Assembly: GCA_003049485.1 (NCBI GenBank)
Contig: PYST01000061.1
Coordinates: 78,507 to 142,506 of the forward strand
Length of the DNA: 64,000 nt
DNA from: Ophioceras dolichostomum
Taxonomy: Eukaryota; Ascomycota; Sordariomycetes; Magnaporthales; Ophioceraceae
Reading direction: 5' to 3'
Position numbers and translations under genes: made by a program. Shown piece after piece: positions 35,546-47,400 of the stretch. The notes beneath the pieces are model-generated. The model did not search any database and had not been told where the DNA came from. It was given only the letters and a program-made list of their open reading frames with translations. Numbering within the stretch: the first letter of the stretch is position 1; the number at the start of each line of letters is the position of its first letter.

Positions 35546-36623
35546 CTAATCGAGAGGCCGCATGCAAAGTCGCTTGCCAGTTGCCAGTTCCGGGTACATC
35601 ATAGCCCTGTCGTTGGTACTCCACGCGATGCGCCAGCCGGGTGGTAGCTTACCCCACCTGTCCTCATCCCGACACGGCATCCTCAAAAGCCGCTTTCCGC
35701 CGAATGCGTTTTGGTAGATAAACCTCCTGAGCTCCCGATCCCATGTCGGGCTCCATGTTCCAGCAAGCTTTCCTGTATGCATGGGCTCCCAGTGCAGCGT
35801 GAGGGACCTCATGTCAAGGACGTAGAAAGCTGGCCGTCGAAAATCTTCTCCCATCAACCTCACGCGGCGATCAGGTAGCATTTGGTTCATTTCGTTGAGG
35901 ACACTTCTGAGAAAGTCCTGCGCGGAAATCCTGGGTCAGGCGGCTGTATCTCAGAGTTGTCGGGTCGGACGAGGGGAGAGGCTCGGGCGGAGAATGTGAT
36001 GATCTACAGTGATCTTGCATCCAAAGGCTCTAGCTTACTTCATAAGGTCGAGGAGCAGATGCGGACCCAAGCATCCAAACTAGCTCGCCATTTCCGTCAT
36101 CCAGCCTAGCCCTGAAAATTCTCGCTATCAAATTTTGAAGTCAGCCATTTATATATTAGAGGAAACCTTGCGGGCGTCAAGAATAGCCCGTCCCCTCGCA
36201 CACATACCTTCCTCGCCTCTGACATCGATCAAGTCTTTCACCCAGAACCCCCGACATGCGATCGGCATCAGGCCGCCGCCCTGACTAGTCTGGCCATTGA
36301 GCCTGACTTCAATTCTGAGAGTGGCCTCGGTGACGGCAGCGAATTTGATCCTGCTCGAGGGCGATTTAATATGACAGCACGGTGGATAAGAGGACAGTCA
36401 AGCATGAAGGGAATCTCACCGGCACCTGCTCTCTTCACACCAGGCTAGCACACCGCGTAGATAGACATCGGTGATCCTATATACCAGGCCAGGGGCACTA
36501 CCACAGGCATAAATACCACTAATACTTGGCTTTCCTAGTGGACATTACTCTATCAGAATCACACGCGCAATGGATCAGGCGATTTTATTCGAGGCAAGCA
36601 AGCTCACCTCCAGTCCTCACCAT
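35546..36623 (-). CDS. uncharacterised five-exon protein; frame continues past its TAG
   Basis: Minus-strand exons are 36623-36608, 36534-36420, 36350-36208, 36124-36039 and 35917-35546. All four introns are GT-AG and phase-matched, giving 243 residues. The product reads GIYACGSAPGLVYRITDVYL, ATLRIEVRLNGQTSQGGG, RGFWVKDLIDVRGEEA, RLDDGNGELVWMLG, FYVLDMRSLTLHWEPMH and LPPGWRIAWS (a WW-like fragment). I do not recognise the family. The exon-1 start (MVRTGG) is only 16 nt and is the weakest part. After TAG at 35548-35546 the same frame stays open for another 88 codons to 35279 with GC-rich, coding-like codons and an acidic end (FEPDGNDDGLYDD), so the stop may be a nonsense mutation or a readthrough site. 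Confidence 0.5.
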
Positions 36624-36726
36624 CCAGTCCCCAATGTTAAAAGTCGCGGCAACCGATCACTGTCAGAAAGTCTTCGTTAGCATGCTGGACAAAGTCGGTG
36701 GGAATTGTAATTGGTTGCCGAAAGGA

Positions 36727-38858
36727 CTAACGTGTCAGAACAACCTCGTATTCTACGTGGTTTTTGAGCAACGTGATCAACTCTAGATTGGGTTCCGGCG
36801 CCTGTTGAGCAGTGTCCAAAGGGGTTTTGAACAAGGGGTCCGGTCCAGTATTCGGACGATCGAGGGGTGCGAACCCCAGGTCGAGCAGCGACTCGACGAC
36901 GACTATGTCATTGTTCGCCACGGCTATGTGCATCGCGCTCATGCCTTGTCGATTCCTCGGCAAGTTGTGCAGAACGGTCTTCTGCTGGTCGACTAGTGAG
37001 ATGAGCCTGAGAACATAGTGGACGGCGTCCACCTCGTGAGATGCGGCAGCCCCCAGGACTGAGCAATAAGGCCAAAGTTAGCAGATAAAGAATAAAAGGG
37101 GACACACGCGAATGCTAGGAGAGGCTTTGGTCTAACCACTTCCCCATGTAGGGCCCCGTTCACAAAGGCTATCCCGGAGCATGTCCAGAGTGGGCGTGGC
37201 GTAGCTAGGCTCGCCACCAGAGCTAACCAGTTCTCCGTGTGTCATCAGGAAATCTACCACTCCTGGTTTCCCGCGTTTGGCGGTCACGGTGTGGAGGGGA
37301 GGATCGTCGTCCGTGGGCATACTCAGAAACGTGGTGTCAGTGATCCTTTCCTCATCATCAGCCTTGTCGCTAACTGCATCTTCGGCACCCTCGGCCACGG
37401 ACAATCCATCAGAGGGGTGTGTGGAGTCATCACGGGAGCTGCCGGCTCCGCCTTGAGCCGCCTTTCCCGACCCGCCATCTTCGTCGTCGTCGTCGCCGCT
37501 GCCTGGCGGAATCGCAAAAAGAGCTAGCTGCTCCATGTGGTGCCGCAAATGATCCCGGAATTCCGACGGCTTGACGACCAGAATCTCGTCGACAGGGATG
37601 TGGCTGTTGAGTTCTCGCAGCGATTTCTCCCAGGTGTCGCAGAGAGGGCACGCAGTCGGCAAAAATCTGTCCATCGGCACCCGTCACGCATCGCAAAGCG
37701 CCAACAGCCCCGGTGAGTCAAGCTGCGAAGTCTATGCGGGGTGACTCACTGCCAAGTGGGCGCGGAACGTATCCAGTGATTCGAAGGCTTGAGAACTCGT
37801 GCAAAAGCAGCAGTTCCACGATACCAGGTGGTTCTGCAGCTCGTGAGTAAACCAGACGTCCGGGTCCCCGAGGAGCTTCATCTCGCAGGCCTCGGAGCTG
37901 CAGAGGTAGGGCTTCAAGTCGTCCAAGAAGTGTTTCCTGTGGACGCCATTCATCAGACTCGGCGCCAACTGCCGGCAAACCGGTACCCCACCTTATAAGA
38001 ATGTCATAGAGGAAGTTACTCACTTCCAAGAACGCTTGTGGCGGAAGTTCTGAGGCAGTCGGCAGTAAGGGCACTCAAACCACTTGCCACGGTGGTGCTT
38101 ATCGACCAGCTTCTCAAGAGGCACGAAACTGAGTCCGTTGTTGTCGTCACCACTCTCACCCACTGAGGAGGCAAAGGATGTCATAGAACGCGCATCGTCT
38201 TCACCTGGGTCGATCACGGCTCTGGACTTAGCGGCCAGGGCCTTTGCGAATCGGTCTCGCGAGGTGCTGCTTCGGATTAGGACGGACAGCCTAAATAGCA
38301 TGGAGGTGATTTCGGCGACGTATTTGAAGAGCTCTTTGATCTTGGAGGGAGGTTCGGCATCCTCCTGCCCCACCACATTCTCTTCTTCCCCTTCTCCATC
38401 ATCATGATCGACTAGGGCAGACTCCAGCGGGTCGCTTGTTCTATTCTCTCTCTGGCCAGAAGCGATCGCGTGGGCTGTCAAGCAATCAAATGTTCAGCAA
38501 TTCGCACGGGTTGTCAACAGGGTCAGGCTAGGCGAGGTGATAGGGTTGGGGTCACACCATCCGTAAGGGCCTTTTCAAGGTCCTTTAACAATGACACCAC
38601 CTCGGCCGCAAACTTGGGTGCGTCCTTCAGCTGGTGGTCGAGAGAAGTGGGCTTTTTCATCGGCTGGAGGGCGCCGATGTTGCTCGCCCAAACCCAGAGC
38701 TGCGCATAATGATCTAGGACCTCGGTCCAGCTTATGCCATAGTTTGGCATATCTTCGGGGGTGAACACGTCCAAAATCTTGCCGAAGAGTTGCATACATT
38801 TCTGGGCGTTTGTTGCGATTGGGGAGGGCTGGCCCGTCCCGGAGCCGGGCTTTTCCAT
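36727..38858 (-). pseudogene. C2H2-finger and ankyrin protein with two internal nonsense codons
   Basis: Minus-strand exons are 38858-38558, 38474-38024, 37936-37137 and 37058-36727; all junctions keep phase (628 codons). Content in order: a helical N-terminus (MEKPGSGTGQ; LVVKPSEF is later), a finger-like WFECPYCRLPQNFRHKRSW, a second Cys/His set (YLCSSEACEM then WNCCFCTSSQ...FRAHLAVSH), LPTACPLCDTWEKSL, an acidic linker, and ankyrin-like MSAMHIAVANNDIVVVESLL. The third exon has TAG at 37734-37732 and TGA at 37686-37684, inside otherwise continuous coding sequence. A GTGAGT just before the TAG cannot rescue it: splicing there removes the last finger His and finds no in-phase acceptor. Both stops are one C-to-T change from CAG and CGA. 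It is probably a recent pseudogene; sequencing error is the alternative. An upstream ATG at 38954 is possible. Confidence 0.65.
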
Positions 38859-39311
38859 CAAGCCCGCCCACTCGCGACGGGGGCGCGGACCCGGCGAAGA
38901 GGCGCAAAATAGGAGCAACCAGACTGTTGCAGATTGAAACCTGAGCCAACCCACCTACATCCCCTCGGCAGGCGTGCCACGACGGGGCCGAACGAAGGGG
39001 TAGACTAGAAAAAGCCGCGCCTGCTAGCTGTCCACGGCTCTCCACGATTTGCTGCCTGAGACGAGGTTCCGGCCGTGTCCTGAGAAGGCAGGTGGGGGAG
39101 CAAATTATGAGTGCGACACTTGGCGAGGCAGACTCACGACTGTTGTGCCTATACCCCGCCAAATGTACGTCGCGCAAGCGAGCGGGCCCAGAAGCTGAGG
39201 CGACCAGCCTCGCCCAGACTTTGTTCCTGTCTCTCCCCTCTTTAATTTGCCATCGTCTAGCAGTGCATTCGCCTCCATTCCGAGCACCGAGATCCTATCT
39301 CCATCGGCAAG
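38859..39311. promoter_or_regulatory. putative bidirectional promoter of two degenerate genes
   Basis: A 453-bp gap between the divergent starts of the C2H2/ankyrin pseudogene and the DUF7580-type pseudogene. No specific element is recognised; the assignment rests on gene orientation only. Confidence 0.35.
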
Positions 39312-41698
39312 ATGAGCGGCATAGAGCTCGCGGGGATAGTGTTGGGCGCATTCCCCTTGCTAATCAGCGCTCTCGAACATTATCGCGACGCGAAAGCAGT
39401 TTGGGAAATCCTGTGGAATGTCGAGTCGGAGTGCCGCCTCTGGCTCCACGAGCTGCGCATCCAGAGCTTTTTTTTTCGAAACCAATCTGCAGGACTTTCC
39501 GCTGCCCCTGGTTGTTGATGACGACGAGGTCCAAGAGCTCATCAAGTTTGCCTGGTTCGCCCCCCCTCAGGTTTCTCGAAATCTCCAAAGCAACGTGGAA
39601 AATCTCTAGCTTACCACTAACCCGGCGCCGGCTCGGTGCGGCTCGACATGGACGGCCCAAAATGGAAGGATCCAGCCCTGGAAGCGCGTCTCACGGAGAG
39701 ATTACCGAAGTCGTACGACCTCTACCTCCAGACCATCGACAGGATTCAGGAGATCATGAATGTGATCAAGAAGACGTTGGGCTTCGACAAGCCTGGCTTC
39801 CAGGCGACATTCCCCGAGACAGGTGTAGGTTCTCCTCGCCCAATCCACCGCGAGGGACAAAGGGCTGATGTTCGATCGACATTTTGCCAACATAGCAACA
39901 GACCACGTCGAAGCCTGTGGACGCCTCGGCCGAGGGCGTTAAGTCGAACATTGAATTAGCCCGTCGAGTCCGGCTAAGCTTCAGCGGGTCCAAGCGAAAA
40001 AGCCTCTTCGAAGAGCTGAAAACGTGCAACAACAACCTGGGTGACCTACTGAGCAGCAGCGACCGCAACGCAGAGCTCAGGCGAAGGCGTGGCCAGTCGA
40101 CGCGAACTTCGATAGACATCAAAAGTCTCCGCAGTTCTGGCGCCATGTCGACAACCTCTACAACCTCCTCACACGCTCCCTGATGTGCGAGTGCAAGAAG
40201 TTCCACTTGGCAAATCTCCAGTTGCAACACCGGACCTTGCCAGCCCCTGAATTCCCTCAGTTCGGCGTCACATTTCTCTTCGGGTCTCGAGTCTGCCACG
40301 GCATAAAGCCTTCGTGGGTGTACCAGGAAGCAAAGGTCAAGATGCTGGAGCAATTGCCGGAGAACTCGGAGCCAGTGGCAAAAAAGAAGAGCATCGTGAA
40401 CTTCGCACCAGAAGTGGTCTCGATCCCGGCAGGACGTTCCACTACTCCACCATCCGCGGCCTCTTGCGCGACGGTTCCTTGTATGGCGCCACAGCTGGTG
40501 GCGCTGCGACCAGCATCGCCGACGCCGCCAGTTACGTTAATAAAAGGCTCGAGTGAGGAACCCAAGGAGTTGTTAAGGCGACGATTGCTGGACTTGAGGA
40601 AGGGCAAGGGGAGAGGTACCGATGTACCGTTAGTAGCTCTGCCTCCTCCCGGCAGTCTTCCACAAATGCTACCACCGGCGATTGTGGCGAAGACAACAGT
40701 GGACGGTCCAGGTGACACGACTAGTCGCGGAGCGGCCTCGGTCGCGACCGGCTGTTCCCAACCTGCCGAGCCTCCGCGCCTCATCATCGTCAGTGATGCC
40801 AACCCGCCTATGATCGACATTGCCAATCTCTGCGCCGAGCTCCCCAAGATCCACGCAAGAGCAGAAGGCAGAAAGGAGCAACCAACCCTTTGTCTGAAGG
40901 ACACTCATTGCCGCGTGGCATTCAGCCCGGTCTGGCCTCCAGCGCCCTCCCAGCCACCTCGAGACTCAACACATGCCGCAGCAACGCTGTTCCACGACAT
41001 CATCAGTCTAGAAACCCTACTCCGGAGCGACACACCGCAAAAAGCTCGCCCGAAGCGAGCGCTATCATATCGCCCTGACACTCGCATCATCGTATTTGCA
41101 GCTCAATTCGTCATCCTGGATCAGATCTAATAGAGCAAGCGTGATATCCACTTCGCACTTGATGGGCCGACACGCATTTCCCTGAGTAGGCCATACAACT
41201 CACGCGATTTTACGCAAGACTGCGACCTGGGCGAGGAGGGGCACGATGACATTCTGCCGCAAGTGCGCCAGGCAACTGGAATCGACCGCAACGACCGCAG
41301 TTTGGCGAGCCTAGGCATCATGTTGCTCGAGCTGTGCTACGGCACGGCGGTGGAGGAACTCGAGATGCGGAGGAGTTTTCTCGCTGTGCCTCCGCCACCC
41401 GACCCGGCCACCAGCAGCAACGGCGGTCCCACCGCTGCTACGGCCTCAACGCCAGCGGCCATGACGAGCCTGGTCCTAGACATTGCGGTTGCGAGGAAAT
41501 GGGCTCGACTTGCGGATGACGAAGGCGGCCAGGAGTTCGCGCGCCGTAAACTGGTGCCTGGGAAGCATGCCGGGGAGCAGTGAGGCAGATGGGAAGCTGG
41601 AAGAGTGGCGCAACGAGTTATTCGAGGAAGTTGTGCAGCCGCTTCAGAAATGCTACGACCAGTTCGTAGTGGTGAGGAATGAGAAACAGAGAAGCTAG
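39312..41698 (+). pseudogene. DUF7580-type protein gene broken by multiple frameshifts
   Basis: Homologous-looking segments fall in shifting frames. The N-terminus SGIELAGIVLGAFPLLISAL and FETNLQDFPLPLVVDDDEVQ are separated by a T9 run (39468-39476). KWKDPALEARLTERLPKSYD leads through a good intron (39825-39895) to SNIELARRVRLSFSGSKRK. A shift at A4 (40121-40124) follows, then FWRHVDNLYNLLTRSL and CECKKFHLANLQLQHRT. A shift at A5 (41039-41043) precedes RSERYHIALTLASSYLQL. A shift near 41131 precedes KRDIHFALDGP and SLASLGIMLLELCYGTAVE, and one near 41545 precedes AVNWCLGSMPGS. Order and content match the fungal DUF7580 family, often near incompatibility-type genes. At least five single-base shifts make it non-functional as written. 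Confidence 0.8.
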
Positions 41699-44485
41699 GG
41701 ACAAGGACTAATGACGAGCGAGTTAGGGATGCGATATGGAGGATGTCGAAATAAGGTTGGATGGGATATGGGGCCCTCGCCAGCTCGTGAGCATGCAAGC
41801 ACCTATCATGACTCGCTACCAAGTTGCCAATACTCCCCCTGTAATATTGTCACCAAGGGGCTATCCCTGGGAACCTAGAAACCCTTGCTTTCCTCAAACA
41901 AACCCAAGTATTTCGTCTGTACGGATCGTCATTCATTGACAATATTACAGGGGATGTGTTGTAGGAGGGGACCCCGTATTGCGATCAGAGCTTAGGAGAA
42001 AGAACACAAGACAGAGAAAAAAAAATGTAAAAGCCCTAGCGAAATTATCGGCCACCTCAGACCAGGCACAGTGTCGTCGAGTGTTGGAGATACCCGGAAT
42101 TGGCCCTGCGGCAACTGCAGGCAAGGGCTATTCACACCAGACCCTAGGCACGACATACGGTAGATGGTACATTGCTGTCGGGGCACACAAGGGGCCACGT
42201 CTATGGCATGTGCTTTCTCTGCAAACGTAATGGCGAAGAGACATACGCCGCGTTGGGTGATGACTGCCTTACCAGTTACGGACAAGAGAAGGTGGCAATT
42301 AGTGAGCGAGCGGCCAGAGCTAGGCAATGAGTGTCCCTGTCACTCCACATCGAATAACAGTGAAATCTATTCCAAAAGGACACTGCTTCGGTTTCTCTCC
42401 CTCCTACTTTTTCCCTACTCCTTCTTTTGTCGATAGCCTAGTGGGCTTTTACCGGAAGGTGCCATCGGTCAGCGGATGTCTGCCAGATTCCGGGTTTCCG
42501 GAGCCAGGCGACCCCACTACGGCCATGCACGTGGACCGAATCCAACCTCAACCGATAAGCAAGCCGGCAAATCTCGAACGCCGGTCCGTCTTCACCTCGC
42601 CTGGCCACTTCCAAGCATATCCGCTTTTCTCCTCTAAATTGACATTTTGTCGCCTGCGCCTGCACAACAAGATGCCCACGCACATTTGTGGCCGTGAATA
42701 TCTGGCCGTCTGGCGAAAACTAATCGCCAAACATCATCCAACTTGCCATGGCCGTTGCCTCTGAGGATTTGGTGCATATGCCTATGTGCTGTAAGCGCCC
42801 TCACTGCAAGGTCGAGCGTGGCCTCGTCCTGCTCCGCGGATCAACCCAAGATATATTTCCGTGCCCGCCTGTCTCCGAGGGTCCTCTCGAAGGTTTCCCG
42901 TGTGAACCTTATCTTCTGATGACTGGTGACTCACTCCTCTCTCCCATCCCCTTCTCTCTTGTTCTGTACCACCTCGAGAGAATCCGTTGCCGAGCCTACT
43001 AGGATTACCGCCTTAGATTTCTCCCTCGGAGCGGTACGCAGATCATCAGGCAGCTCGAGCCATCAGATAAGACGGCGGTTTTCCAACATTCCATTCCAGC
43101 TCCTTCAGTAAATGTAACTTCCGTTTCCGCATTTCGACTCCAGATTAGCATCCAGAGCGCAATTCGGGTGCAGCGCAAAGCATTGCCTGGTATATGCATC
43201 CGATAGTCAGCGAGGTCTTTAACATTCGCCCATCTCCTAGTTTGTGTAGGTCCGTCTTGTCCATCCGTCGACTGGCCAGATGAGGCTACCCATCGTCTCA
43301 GCATAACTTGTGTGGGCACAGCCTTGACCCGCCGCATAGGGCTGATTGGGTTTCCAAGCAAAGCAACTCCCGGATCTGCTCTTCTGTCCTTTTGACCTCG
43401 GTGAGGGAAGTGGCTAACTTGCCCGGAGCTCTCGCGACAACTCATGGTATTTGCGTGCCCGGTTGTTCGGTTCTTTCTCCCCTCCTCCCTAACACTCACC
43501 TACTCGGCATGCTTCGCTTTGGTGTCTTCCTTTCCTGCCTCTGCCTCTGCATTTGACAACCTGATCACTCAAACTGCATTGGCCCCAGATCCCTCCCATC
43601 CAGAGATCACCAAGTCAGAAAGAACCGAAATTCTACCTACGTGCTGAACAGTACCAAATAGAGTTGCAGTCTTAAATTGGGCAAGAGAGAGGCAGAAGCT
43701 GACGTTCCTATCGCTTTATTCACCAGTCGTCAGTGGGCATCGAGTCGGGCGGGGGAAGGCACTACCCGACCGAGTGACGTCAGATCCTCCTCCTCCTCTT
43801 CCTCCACTCCATCCAACAGGCGCGTTCCTCACCCGCCTGCGAACACACCGTGACATCAGTCACTCGTATTTTGGGTTCCTGCCCCTCCAGCATTCGGAAT
43901 GTGGCATTCGCTCAGTGGCATCAGTCACAACCGAAGCGGAGCAGGCCTTGTCCCATCACTCACCCGATCGCTACCAGGGGAGGACCACTGTCTCTCCCAC
44001 CGAGCACGTACCATCACTACCATCACTACCATCACTCGTCTGCAGACAGCCACCTTCAGTTGTAAGTAATCGCCTCATGGGTGCCGCGCAGTCCCACCTC
44101 CTCGGTTGTTTCTTGCGCCTCCTCGATGCCGCCTCGAGTTTTACAGTTACTACCTTGCGCGATCTTCCAGTCAGAGGCCATCGGGTACCTGCCGTCTCTG
44201 GTGTTCGATTCCTTTTCAATGTTTTGAGTTGCTTTGTTATGTTTTTCGTCTCAACGTTTCCCCTCACGACGCGTCTACCGCCTCGCCGCCAACGGGATGC
44301 GTCCGTCCCGCTTCCCCACCAACGCTTCCCCTTGCCCACATCAACTCGATATGACTTTTGCTTCTGTTTGGAGCCACTGTACTTGTGCGCCATCGACCTC
44401 CGACTTATTTTCTGGTCGATGCACTCTCGTCTACGAGCTTACAGACCTCACCACTGACCTTGCTGGGTAGGAACGGTGCGAAATC
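41699..44485. other. intergenic region with MITE-like element
   Basis: About 2.8 kb. The left end contains a 118-bp element with 17-bp terminal inverted repeats, listed separately. The right part, including an open frame at 43774-44457 with no domain, is probably promoter and 5' UTR of the helicase gene. No other gene or RNA is visible. Confidence 0.5.
41836..41953. mobile_element. 118-bp MITE-like element with perfect 17-bp terminal inverted repeats
   Basis: CCCCTGTAATATTGTCA at 41836-41852 is the exact reverse complement of 41937-41953, with 84 bp between. Long perfect terminal inverted repeats on a short non-coding segment are the hallmark of a miniature inverted-repeat transposable element. 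I cannot see a clear target-site duplication, and no transposase is present. A structured regulatory element is the alternative. Confidence 0.5.
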
Positions 44486-47400
44486 ATGGGTTCTCGGAGC
44501 CCAGGGGCTGATGGCCTTCCCGGCCATCCGGCCAATATCGCCAATGTGAGCTAGAGCTATTTCGTATCTCAATCCTTCTTCTCCATCCACCTACCTAGGT
44601 ATTCGTATGGGCACTAATCCGTTCGCGTTTCGCAGCCGGCTAGCATAGAAGCCTGTGTTCGGGACCACGTCGAGTTCAAGCATGATGGGGTGGGTTGGCG
44701 GGGGATGCCCGAGCTCCCTCGGCCAGGAGAGGTCACGCAGCGATGGGAGGATGTCGAAGAGCTCCCCAAGAATCCAGTCAACGAGTGTTGGTCCTCCAAA
44801 GAAGCCTACTTGGAGGCACAGTACAGGATTCTTCGACGCGAATCGATCGAAGGGCTTCGATTCGCCATCAATAGCTACCGCAACAATCCCGAGATGCTAG
44901 ACGACCGAGATACCTGTGTTTACGTTCGAGTAAGTACCCCTGACCTCCGCCGGCCCGTCCGCTTCAATCTCATATGTGCTAAAATGGGAATCTTCCTCTT
45001 TCTAGGTCTTCGTGAAAGGATATCTCTTCACTACTCAGGGGGCTTTTTGCCGGGTCACCTTCTCGACCCGACGTGCCAATATGAACATCAAGTGGCAGCA
45101 ATCTCGACGCCTGACTTCGGGTTCACTCATCGGAATCACTACTGCGGAGGACAACTTCAAGACAATCTGCAAGGTTGGAACGGTCGCGCAGCGGCCCTAC
45201 CGTGGAGGACTTGACCAAACCCCGCCGGAGATCGATATCCTCTTTGCTGAAGACGAGCAAAGTATTACCAACCCTGCTGTTGAGCTCGTGATGGTTGAGT
45301 CCAGAACCGGGTTCTTCGAGTCCACTAGACACGCCCTGACAGGGCTCCAGCACATGGCTCAGACGCCCTCGCGGTTTGACAAGTACTTCGTCGACTGCCA
45401 CGCCGATATCCCTCCCGCCTCGTTCGTACAAGAATCGCCTACCATGAACCTTTCACAGCTGGCCAACCAAGCCCCAGCCGGAGCAGAGGACCCCGCGGCC
45501 GAGTTGAACAGAGCGAAGGACGCGCTTTCAGCCCAAGATGTTCTTCACCCTATTTCCGCCTCTGCTGCGATCACCAGCGTTACAACAATGGATTCATCAC
45601 AGCTCGAGGCGCTGCAGCGAATGATCTCTCTTGAGTTGGGCATCGTTCAAGGGCCACCTGGAACCGGCAAGACATATACATCAGTGTCGGCCCTGAGCAT
45701 CCTCCTGCGCCACGCCCAGTCTCGCGGTGGACCTCCAATCGTGGTAGCCTCGCAGACCAACCACGCGCTCGACCAGATGCTCTCGTCCTGCCACGCGGCC
45801 GGGTGGGACGTCTTGCGACTGGGCGGCGGATCAGACGACGAGGTCATAAAAGAATATACTCTCTTCAACCTCAAAAAGCAGTACCAGGGTCGCTCATTTG
45901 CCGGGATGAGCCGTCAGCGGCTTAGAGAAGTCCAAGTCCTTTCCGATGAGACCGCGAAGCGGTTCGACCACGCGATCCGCGAGGTATTTCCCGACAATGA
46001 CGATATCCTCCACCCCCAAACGCTCCTGGATTGCGGTATTATTTCTCAAGAGCAGCTCGACAACCTGGTTGGCGGGGATTGGAAGAATGGTTCTGAGGAC
46101 CCAGATCCCCTGAAAACAGCCATGGAGGAGTGGCTCGGCGATATGCGTGAGCCGTACAGTTCCGCTATTCTGAACGACCCAGAGTTCGAGGATGTAGAGA
46201 CCGAAGTCGAAGGCCGTCGATACGAGGTGGATATTACCCTCGACCGCGCCGCCGACGAGGACGAGGAGTACCGGGTGGGAGGGAAATGGGTTTCCGTCCG
46301 CCACGCTATGACGGGAAAACTCCCAAACAAAGGCAGGAAGGTGACACCGGAACAGCAGCTTCAAACGGCCGATCTGTGGAAGATACCTTCTAGATACCGA
46401 GGCCTCGTTTATCGCTTCTTCCAGTCGGCACTCGTCGCTCAAAAGACCCCTCTTCTTATAGACCGCTTGCGACGATATTCGCAGCATTGCAGAGATCGGA
46501 AGATTCGCCGATGGACCGAGGAGGTCAAGTTTGTGCAGCAGCAAGGGATTCAGATCATAGGCTGCACGACCACGGGCCTCACCAAGTTCCGGGGCTTTCT
46601 GGCTGCCCTACAGCCGCAGACGCTGCTTGTGGAAGAGGCTGCCGAAACGCGGGAGGCCAATATCGTCTCGGCGGTGTTCCCGTCGCTTCAGCAGCTCATC
46701 CTAGTCGGCGACCACCAGCAGCTGAAACCTCGGTGTGACGTCCAGGCTCTGGGGGTGGCCCCGTACAATCTCAACGTGTCGCTCTTCGAGCGCCTGGTGG
46801 ACATGAGAGTCCCCTTCACACAGCTCATTCGGCAGCGGAGGATGAAGCCCGAGATCCGCGAGCTGCTGACGTATTTTTACCCTAGCATTGCCGACCATCC
46901 GTTAGTGCAAGACCCAGCGCAGCGCCCCGACGTGCCAGGAATGGGAGGCCGCAACACGTGGTTTTTCCACCATACCTGGCCCGAGGAGGCCGATACGGAC
47001 ATGTCCAAGTTCAACAGTCCCGAGGCCGAGATGGTCGCCAAGTTTTTTGTCTACCTGGTGGCCAACGGTATGAACCCGGCCAAGATCACCATACTATCGT
47101 TCTACAATGGGCAGCGGAAGGTGCTACTCAAGAAGCTCCGGCTCGAGCCTATGCTCCAGGGAGTGCCCTCGCTCAATGTCTTTACAGTAGACTCTTACCA
47201 GGGTGAGGAAAACGACGTCGTTCTTCTCTCGTTGGTACGCAGCCCGAAGCCGGATGGCCCCGCCCGTGTCGGCTTCCTAGAGGACCGCCATCGTGCCACG
47301 GTCGCGATCTCTCGGGCTCGGTGTGGCTTTTACATCTTTGGCAACCTACCAAACCTGCTGACGGCCAACGACGCGTCGTACCACCTCTGGGGCAACGTCC

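Noticed and set aside
37658..37749. Intron from GTGAGT (37749) that would remove both nonsense codons of the C2H2/ankyrin gene
   Set aside because: The only AG after the second stop and before the next conserved motif gives the wrong phase, and the splice would delete the last His of the zinc finger.
43774..44457. 227-codon open frame just upstream of the helicase
   Set aside because: Pyrimidine-rich, Ser/Pro/Leu low-complexity translation typical of a fungal promoter or 5' UTR; it overlaps the expected leader of the helicase gene.
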